A DNA stretch of 35,920 nt from an uncultured Dorea sp. (GTDB taxonomy: Bacteria > Bacillota_A > Clostridia > Lachnospirales > Lachnospiraceae), in contig CAJTRO010000010.1 in assembly GCA_910579015.1 (NCBI GenBank), positions 37,533 to 73,452 of the forward strand. Direction: 5' to 3'. This document shows positions 31,313-35,920 of the stretch, one piece after another. The stretch's first letter is position 1; each line of letters opens with the position of its first letter. The notes beneath the pieces are model-generated. The model was not told the origin of the DNA and ran no database searches. It saw only the letters and a list, made by a program, of their open reading frames with translations. Made by a program: the position numbers and the translations under genes.

Positions 31313-32104
31313 ATGAGTGTTACAGGTATTATAATTGCTGCTGTGATCGTGGGCGGCACCGGTTTGTTCATTGGTGTGTTCCTTGGTGTGGCAGGCAAGA
31401 AATTTGCGGTAGAGGTAGATGAGAGAGAGGAAGCCATTATGGGTGTGCTTCCGGGGAATAACTGCGGCGGCTGCGGTTACGCGGGATGTTCCGGCCTTGC
31501 GGCGGCGATCGTCAAGGGCGAGGCGGAGATCGGCGGATGTCCGGTAGGCGGTGCGCCGGTGGCAGAGAAGATCGGCGCCATCATGGGTGTGGAAGCCGGA
31601 GCGCAGGCACGTCAGACTGCATTTGTAAAGTGTGCGGGCACCTGTGACAAGGCGGGCAAGGACTATGAGTATCATGGGCTTAATGACTGTATCATGGTGA
31701 ATATGATGCAGGCGGGAGGTCCGAAGTCCTGCAATTACGGATGTCTTGGCGAGGGAAGCTGTGTGAAGGCATGTCCGTTCGATGCGATCCATATCGTGGA
31801 CGGAGTTGCTGTCGTTGATAAGGAAGCGTGTAAGGCCTGCGGTAAGTGTATTGCTGTATGTCCAAAGAAGCTTATCGAGCTTGTGCCTTATGATCAGAAG
31901 CATCTGGTGGCGTGCAGTTCTCATGACAAGGGCAAAGATGTGATGAAGGCTTGTTCCGTTGGATGTATCGGATGTAAGATGTGTGAGAAGGTCTGTGAGT
32001 CTGACGCCGTAAAGGTGGAAGGCAATGTTGCGCATATTGATCCGGAGAAGTGTACGGACTGCGGTAAGTGTGCGGAGAAGTGTCCGAAGAAGTGTATTTT
32101 GTAG
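31313..32104 (+). CDS. rnfB: Rnf complex subunit RnfB (iron-sulfur, ferredoxin-facing)
   Basis: A 263-residue subunit with an N-terminal membrane helix (about 4-27). The Fes domain cluster is Cys51, Cys54, Cys59 and Cys76 in GNNCGGCGYAGCSGL...GGCPVGG. Downstream come four ferredoxin-type motifs: around Cys140-154, Cys173-183, Cys214-228 and Cys247-261. It takes electrons from reduced ferredoxin and feeds them to the membrane part. AGGAGGGGG precedes the ATG. It is last in the operon. Confidence 0.97.
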   Translation: MSVTGIIIAAVIVGGTGLFIGVFLGVAGKKFAVEVDEREEAIMGVLPGNNCGGCGYAGCSGLAAAIVKGEAEIGGCPVGGAPVAEKIGAIMGVEAGAQARQTAFVKCAGTCDKAGKDYEYHGLNDCIMVNMMQAGGPKSCNYGCLGEGSCVKACPFDAIHIVDGVAVVDKEACKACGKCIAVCPKKLIELVPYDQKHLVACSSHDKGKDVMKACSVGCIGCKMCEKVCESDAVKVEGNVAHIDPEKCTDCGKCAEKCPKKCIL

Positions 32105-32163
32105 AAGATATTTTGACGGGTAAGCACTGCAAAGAGCAGTCCTGCGATGGGAAGTGCAGAAGT

Positions 32164-32625
32164 ATGAGACGAACTTTTAGACAGACGCTCCGTGAGGCTG
32201 TCATGCTGCTATGGAAAGATATCAAAGATATGAAATGGGCGGTTATATTAATAACCGCCTATTTTGCATTGGGGTGGAAGTATCTGTACAGCTTATGTCC
32301 GGTGGTGGTTATTACAGGATTCCCATGTCCGGGGTGCGGGCTTACAAGGGCCGGGGTACGGATGCTTTGGCTGGATTTTGCAGGGGCGTTTGAGATTCAG
32401 CCGTTTATCTATCCGATCGCTTTGTTTATGGGGAGCTTTGGATGGAACCGTTATCTTGGGAAGCGGAAGATGGGGAGATATCTGAAGGGCTTTCTGATTA
32501 TGATAATGACAGGGATGATCATATTCTATATCTGGAGGATGATGAATTATTTCCCCGGGGAATCTCCAATGAATTATTATCATAATAATCTGATCAATAG
32601 ATGGGTGAATGCCCTGGGCCGTTAA
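32164..32625 (+). CDS. DUF2752 family small membrane protein
   Basis: A hydrophobic protein of about 153 residues with the DUF2752 hallmark GFPCPGCGLTRA between helices 1 and 2, and further helices around 75-93 and 105-122. Start is uncertain: ATG 32164 has only GGGAAG upstream, while ATG 32203 has GAGG; the frame is also open upstream through the end of rnfB. It begins 59 bp after rnfB and may be transcribed with it unless the hairpin at 32238-32259 ends transcription. Role unknown; the CPGCG motif suggests metal binding or redox chemistry. Family call good, start weak. Confidence 0.75.
   Translation: MRRTFRQTLREAVMLLWKDIKDMKWAVILITAYFALGWKYLYSLCPVVVITGFPCPGCGLTRAGVRMLWLDFAGAFEIQPFIYPIALFMGSFGWNRYLGKRKMGRYLKGFLIMIMTGMIIFYIWRMMNYFPGESPMNYYHNNLINRWVNALGR
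32238..32264 (+). terminator. terminator-like hairpin inside the DUF2752 reading frame
   Basis: GGCGGTTAT (32238-32246), loop ATTA, ATAACCGCC (32251-32259), then TATTTT. It is a perfect 9-bp stem with a T-rich tail, within the codons of the first membrane helix. It may end most rnf transcription. Confidence 0.55.
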
Positions 32626-32665
32626 AAGAAAGTGAATGAGATTATTGTTAGAATCCTCAAAATGA

Positions 32666-32694
32666 TTGAAATTACCCGATTCCCGTGGTAAAAT
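32666..32694 (+). promoter_or_regulatory. sigma-A promoter of the Asn/Gln/Tyr-rich protein gene
   Basis: TTGAAA (32666-32671), a 17-nt spacer and TAAAAT (32689-32694), about 40 nt before the gene. Confidence 0.78.
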
Positions 32695-32735
32695 AAGCAG
32701 GAAAGTATTAAGAGTTTTATGAGGAGGATGTTACT

Positions 32736-33368
32736 ATGGACAATAACTTTGATAATACACCCAAAGATAATAACGCTCCAGTGAGTTTATCGAAGGAGAC
32801 AGGCGCCGAAGGTCAACGTCCGGATTCGAATGGGGACCAGTCAGGCGCGAAGGCTGACGCAGGCCGGCAGTACACGGATCCGAATGCAGGCCAGCAGCCA
32901 TACAACGGTCAGCAGTACCAGTATGGACAGAACCAGCAGAGCGGCGGCAATTACAATCAACAGCAGTATTATAACCAGCAGAATCAGTCGAATGGTTATA
33001 ACTATAACCAGCAGAACGGCTATAATCAGCAGAATGGCTATAATTACGGACAGCAGAGCGGTTATAATTATCAGGATAATTACAGCTATAATACCGGGAA
33101 TGGCAGCCCTTACAACCAGATGTATGAATCGGGGATGGACAACAGCCCGATGTCGATGGGTGACTGGGTTCTGACAATACTGGCGCTGATGATTCCATGT
33201 TTTGGAGTTATTCTTTACTTTATCTGGGCGTTCAGTAAGACTACGAATGTGAACAGAAGGAACTTCTGCCGTGCCCAGCTGGCTATCACGGGCGTAGTGC
33301 TGGTGATCTATATGATATTCATAGCTTTATTCGGTTCGATGATATTTAGTTCAGGGTTCTACTATTAA
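32736..33368 (+). CDS. membrane protein with Asn/Gln/Tyr-rich low-complexity N-terminal domain
   Basis: A 210-residue protein. Residues 1-135 are hydrophilic; about 50-120 consist of short repeats of the NGYNYNQQ / YGQQSGYNY kind, rich in Asn, Gln, Tyr and Gly and nearly free of charge, prion-like in composition. Two membrane helices follow (about 145-166 and 182-205), separated by SKTTNVNRRNFCRAQLAI, a loop seen in small Lachnospiraceae membrane proteins of unknown function. There is no signal peptide, so both termini probably lie on the same side with the repeat region cytosolic. GAGGAGGATG precedes the ATG and a promoter lies upstream. It is a monocistronic unit, ended by a bidirectional terminator. 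Function unknown. Confidence 0.85.
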   Translation: MDNNFDNTPKDNNAPVSLSKETGAEGQRPDSNGDQSGAKADAGRQYTDPNAGQQPYNGQQYQYGQNQQSGGNYNQQQYYNQQNQSNGYNYNQQNGYNQQNGYNYGQQSGYNYQDNYSYNTGNGSPYNQMYESGMDNSPMSMGDWVLTILALMIPCFGVILYFIWAFSKTTNVNRRNFCRAQLAITGVVLVIYMIFIALFGSMIFSSGFYY

Positions 33369-33401
33369 TGATCAGAGGTTTCACAGGCAGAATATAAAAG
33401 A

Positions 33402-33440
33402 AGCAGTCAGAGCGAGTTGCGTTTCTGGCTGCTTTCTTTT
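33402..33440. terminator. bidirectional terminator between convergent genes
   Basis: AGCAGTCAGA (33402-33411) pairs with TCTGGCTGCT (33424-33433) over 10 bp, one G-U on the plus strand. T-rich flanks on both sides (TTTCTTTT on plus, TTCTTTTAT on minus) let it serve both the NQ-rich gene and apbE. Confidence 0.82.
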
Positions 33441-33448
33441 GGATGAAT

Positions 33449-34447
33449 CTAATTCTTCATCTTATGCTGGAAATTCTTACTATAGTGGATCTTATTATCA
33501 TTCGTGATAAATACTCCGTCTACGTTATCTAACTGGCTGATCAGCCGCATCCCTTTGTCGAAACCCAGCAGGAAACAGGTAGTGCTGAGCGCGTCGGCCG
33601 TGAGTGAGGAATCTGTGATGATCGTGACACTGTAGAGATTATTCTCACAGGGATAGCCTGTTCTGGGATCGAGGATGTGATGGTACTTTTTCCCGTCCAC
33701 TTCAAAATAACGCTGATATATCCCGGAGGTTACGATGGACTTGTCGGATATACGGACAGAGGTAACAGGAGTTCCCGTGGTGTCAAAAGGCTTCTGGATG
33801 CCGATGTTATAATCGGAGCCGTCTGGTCTTCCTCCTATGGTCAGCACATTCCCGCCAAGATCAATGACCGCGTGTTTTACGCCCTCTTCTTTCAGGTATT
33901 CCTTAACTCTGTCTGCGATATAGCCCTTGGCGATCCCGCCCACGTCGATTCTGGCAAGGGGATCCAACAGCTGGACAGTGTTATCCTTGATAAGGATATT
34001 CTTGTAGTCTACGTGGCCAACAGCGCCGGTAACCGCCTCAGGAGCAGGAACAACAGGCTCTTCTGCATGAAAATCCCACAGCTCCGATACCGGTGCGATG
34101 GTGATGTCAAAGACGCCGTTCGACAGATCGCTGTAATAGAGCGCCTTCTTGATAAGCTTGACCGTCTCAGCAGAGACCTCCACAGGATTGCCGCCGGCAT
34201 TGTTGATGCGGAAGATCTCGCTGTCTTCCACTTTGTTGGAGAACATCGCGTCGTATTTCCTGCACAATTTCCGGCATCCCTCTAAGACCTCCTTGTCTGC
34301 CGGTTCCCTGATCTCAATGCGCACGATCGTATCAAAAAGTGTGTCCGTATAGATCTGGTCTTCTTCGCTTGGAATGGCGCCGCATCCGGATAAGAGCAGA
34401 GCAAAGGCCAGTAATATGGGTAAAATCTTATGTCTCATAAAATCCAT
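33449..34447 (-). CDS. apbE: FAD:protein FMN transferase (ApbE), lipoprotein
   Basis: A 332-residue exported lipoprotein: signal helix 8-19 and lipobox Leu19-Ser20-Gly21-Cys22. ApbE attaches FMN from FAD to Thr in FMN_bind-type proteins. Signatures present are TLFDTIVRIEI, NGVFDITIAPVSELWDF, ARIDVGGIAKGYIADRV, AVIDLGGNVLTIGG and the C-terminal HHILDPRTGYPCENNLYSV, then DSSLTADALSTTCFLLG, which form the FAD and Mg2+ sites. Start ATG 34447 has AAAGGAAC upstream; ATG 34438 is an alternative. RnfG (Thr171) and RnfD (Thr152) encoded nearby are the natural targets. It is divergent from the NusG-II/Gx gene pair, from a shared promoter region. Confidence 0.95.
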   Translation of the reverse strand: MDFMRHKILPILLAFALLLSGCGAIPSEEDQIYTDTLFDTIVRIEIREPADKEVLEGCRKLCRKYDAMFSNKVEDSEIFRINNAGGNPVEVSAETVKLIKKALYYSDLSNGVFDITIAPVSELWDFHAEEPVVPAPEAVTGAVGHVDYKNILIKDNTVQLLDPLARIDVGGIAKGYIADRVKEYLKEEGVKHAVIDLGGNVLTIGGRPDGSDYNIGIQKPFDTTGTPVTSVRISDKSIVTSGIYQRYFEVDGKKYHHILDPRTGYPCENNLYSVTIITDSSLTADALSTTCFLLGFDKGMRLISQLDNVDGVFITNDNKIHYSKNFQHKMKN

Positions 34448-34520
34448 TCAATTTTGTTCCTTTCGTTTCACTTTGGCACAAATAATAATGAAAAATCCGC
34501 GATTTGCATGATCGAATTTT

Positions 34521-34548
34521 ATTATACCATAAAAAAGGAGATATGCAA
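34521..34548 (-). promoter_or_regulatory. promoter of apbE (extended -10)
   Basis: On the minus strand TTGCAT (plus 34543-34548), a 16-nt spacer and TGGTATAAT (TATAAT at plus 34521-34526). An inverted pair GATTTGCAT (34501-34509) / ATGCAATC (34543-34550) brackets it and may be a regulator site. Confidence 0.72.
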
Positions 34549-34560
34549 TCGAACATGTGG

Positions 34561-34589
34561 TTGAAGATGTGGATTTCTTGTGTTAGAAT
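34561..34589 (+). promoter_or_regulatory. sigma-A promoter of the NusG-II/Gx genes
   Basis: TTGAAG (34561-34566), a 17-nt spacer and TAGAAT (34584-34589), about 33 nt before the gene. Confidence 0.72.
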
Positions 34590-34622
34590 AATGCGTAGAG
34601 TGAATCAAAGGGGTAAGAGACT

Positions 34623-34994
34623 ATGAAGACCGGTTTAAAGAAGAAGGACTGGCTCCTGATCCTGATCATCCTGTGTGTGGCAGGTCTTACGGTTCTGGCT
34701 CATACGTATATCGGCGGCAGGGGAGCCAATAAAGTGGTGGTCAAGGTAGACGGAGTGATCCAGGGAACTTACAGCCTGTCAGAGGACGGCAGGATAGAGA
34801 TCAATGACGGGACGAATGTGATAGAGATTTCGAACGGAAAGGCAGACATGATCGAGGCGGACTGTCCGGACCAGCTCTGCGTCAACCAGAAGGCGGTGTC
34901 ACGAAATCATGAGAATATCATCTGCCTGCCGAACAAGGTAGTCGTGGAGGTGGAATCGGTCGAGGAGAGCGAGTACGATGCGGTGACGAATTAG
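34623..34994 (+). CDS. NusG domain II-containing membrane-anchored protein
   Basis: A 123-residue protein with one N-terminal membrane helix (about 9-28) and an extracytoplasmic NusG-II (DUF1312-type) domain: VVVKVDGVIQGTYSLSEDGR, then MIEADCPDQLCVNQKAVSR with the conserved Cys81 and Cys86 of the CPDQxC motif, then ENIICLPNKVVVEV. It is not a transcription factor despite the name. It lies 13 bp before a Gx-type gene; this pair often neighbours ApbE, Rnf or extracellular electron transfer genes (EetA/EetB-like). Function is likely in membrane flavin or quinone-linked redox; details unknown. Confidence 0.9.
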   Translation: MKTGLKKKDWLLILIILCVAGLTVLAHTYIGGRGANKVVVKVDGVIQGTYSLSEDGRIEINDGTNVIEISNGKADMIEADCPDQLCVNQKAVSRNHENIICLPNKVVVEVESVEESEYDAVTN

Positions 34995-35007
34995 AGGGAG
35001 GCTTTCC

Positions 35008-35499
35008 GTGAAGAACAGGGTGGCATATTTTGGCGTATTTACAGCGCTTGCGTTGATCTTCAGCTATATAGAGACGCTGATACCGGTGAATTTCGGTATC
35101 TACGGGGTGAAGCTTGGACTGGCGAATCTGATCATTGTCGTGGCGCTGTATAAGATTGGAATTGGAGAAGCGTTTCTGTTATCGGTGGTCCGTGTGGTAC
35201 TCTCCGGCTTTCTGTTTGGGAATTATTTCAGTATCATATACAGTCTTGCGGGAGGGATGCTGAGCCTTGCGGTCATGTCCCTTCTTAAGAGGAGCGGCGG
35301 ATTCAGCGTGATGGGCGTCAGCATTGCGGGAGGGGTTTTTCATAATATCGGACAGCTGATCGTGGCGATGCTGGTGGTGGAGACCTTCAGTGTCATCTAT
35401 TATGTTCCGGTGCTCCTGACTGCGGGGATGCTGGCAGGGCTTGTCATAGGGATCGCGGCGAACGGGATGTTAAGAAGGCTTAAGGGGCTTAAGATGTGA
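35008..35499 (+). CDS. Gx transporter family membrane protein (heptaprenyl diphosphate synthase component I-like)
   Basis: A 163-residue protein with about five hydrophobic helices, starting at GTG 35008 behind GAGGGAGG. ALALIFSYIETLIPVNFGIY and GVKLGLANLIIVVALY are the family opening, and LSGFLFGNYFSIIYSLAGG is the central signature. The fold resembles ECF transporter S components; older annotations call it heptaprenyl diphosphate synthase component I, but no catalytic motif is visible. Coupled to the NusG-II gene, it is likely part of the same redox or flavin-linked membrane module, possibly moving a quinone or flavin precursor. That role is inferred from neighbourhood. Confidence 0.88.
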   Translation: MKNRVAYFGVFTALALIFSYIETLIPVNFGIYGVKLGLANLIIVVALYKIGIGEAFLLSVVRVVLSGFLFGNYFSIIYSLAGGMLSLAVMSLLKRSGGFSVMGVSIAGGVFHNIGQLIVAMLVVETFSVIYYVPVLLTAGMLAGLVIGIAANGMLRRLKGLKM

Positions 35500-35535
35500 G
35501 TAAGAAGTGCACGAAGAACAGTACAGGAGGGATTT

Positions 35536-35920
35536 ATGATATCATATCTAAAGGGATCGCTTGCGGCGGTGGAAGAGGATAAGGTGATTGTTGATGTGGG
35601 CGGTGTGGGTTACGGAGTATATATGTCCGGCCAGGCTATGGGACAGCTTCCGCCTGTGGGGAGAGAAGTGAAGCTCCATACATATCTGAATGTGAAGGAG
35701 GACGCGATGCAGTTGTACGGTTTCCTGACACGGGACGACCTGACGGTGTTTAAGCTTCTGATCGGGGTAAATGGGATCGGCCCTAAGGGAGGTCTCGGCG
35801 TGTTGTCCGTGCTGAGCCCGGATGACTTAAGGTTTGCGGTCTTATCAAGTGATGTGAAGGCGATCTGCGCGGCGCCGGGGATCGGGAAGAAGACGGCGGA
35901 GAAGCTGATGAAGGTTAAGG
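35536..35920 (+). CDS. ruvA: Holliday junction branch migration protein RuvA, 3' end cut by window edge
   Basis: ATG 35536 follows CAGGAGGG; 128 codons are present and the frame is open at the right edge (full length is about 200). The N-terminal OB fold begins MISYLKGSLAAVEEDKVIVD, with VGGVGYGVYMS and the acidic-loop region YLNVKEDAMQLYGFLTRDD. Both helix-hairpin-helix motifs are visible, GVNGIGPKGGLGVLS and APGIGKKTAEKLM. RuvA binds four-way junctions and recruits RuvB, whose gene usually follows. Confidence 0.95.
   Translation, partial: MISYLKGSLAAVEEDKVIVDVGGVGYGVYMSGQAMGQLPPVGREVKLHTYLNVKEDAMQLYGFLTRDDLTVFKLLIGVNGIGPKGGLGVLSVLSPDDLRFAVLSSDVKAICAAPGIGKKTAEKLMKVK

Noticed and set aside
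31019..32035. 338-codon minus-strand frame opposite rnfA/rnfB
   Set aside because: Opposite two unmistakable Rnf genes; composition is that of an antisense reading of Cys- and Gly-rich codons.
1..35920. tRNA, rRNA, prophage or transposase genes
   Set aside because: No cloverleaf or rRNA-like segment, phage gene or transposase was seen; every long stretch is accounted for by metabolic or core genes.

Overview
The window looks like chromosome from a gut-type, strictly anaerobic Firmicute of the Lachnospiraceae (Clostridium scindens / Dorea-like). The grounds are gene content and style: a Grd-type selenoprotein reductase with GrdX, a six-gene Rnf complex ordered C-D-G-E-A-B, a biotin-dependent Na+-pump decarboxylase cluster, a cmk-ispH-S1 core cluster, strong GGAGG ribosome binding sites and sigma-A type promoters. 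The species cannot be named from this alone.

Layout. 1-1354 (minus): AAA-ATPase-like / PD-(D/E)XK family protein, cut by the left edge. 1557-7092 (plus): grdX, a TetR-type regulator, a terminator, a promoter flanked by two identical 16-bp boxes, the two component-B genes of a glycine/sarcosine/betaine-type reductase (the second is a selenoprotein read through an in-frame UGA), a highly structured 167-nt leader, and an NSS-family Na+-coupled transporter. 7111-8469 (minus): MATE exporter, divergent from an aminopeptidase P (8620-10407). 10796-16170: five-gene Na+-translocating biotin decarboxylase or transcarboxylase cluster with two different carboxyltransferases. 16356-21790: five-gene Dpp/Opp-type peptide ABC transporter with visibly more AT-rich codons. 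22005-26800: RpiR regulator, HI0933/BaiN-type flavoprotein, cmk, ispH and an S1-domain protein. 27018-32104: rnfCDGEAB. 32164-33368: a DUF2752 membrane protein and an Asn/Gln/Tyr-rich membrane protein. 33449-35499: ApbE flavin transferase (minus), NusG-II domain protein and Gx-type membrane protein. 35536-35920: 5' part of ruvA.

How it fits together. The theme is anaerobic energy metabolism. Peptides are imported and cleaved (ABC transporter, aminopeptidase P). Amino-acid-like substrates enter by the NSS transporter and are probably reduced by the Grd-like enzyme. Reduced ferredoxin is oxidised by Rnf, whose RnfG and RnfD subunits need ApbE-type flavinylation. The decarboxylase cluster is a second Na+ pump. 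NSS transport, decarboxylase and possibly Rnf would share a Na+ circuit.

The best candidate for something undescribed is the 1.5-7.1 kb module: an orphan Grd component B of unassigned substrate (no grdA, grdC, grdD or thioredoxin genes in the window), with its own regulator, twin operator-like boxes, a dedicated transporter and a leader RNA that can adopt mutually exclusive folds. I could not match the leader to a riboswitch class from memory.
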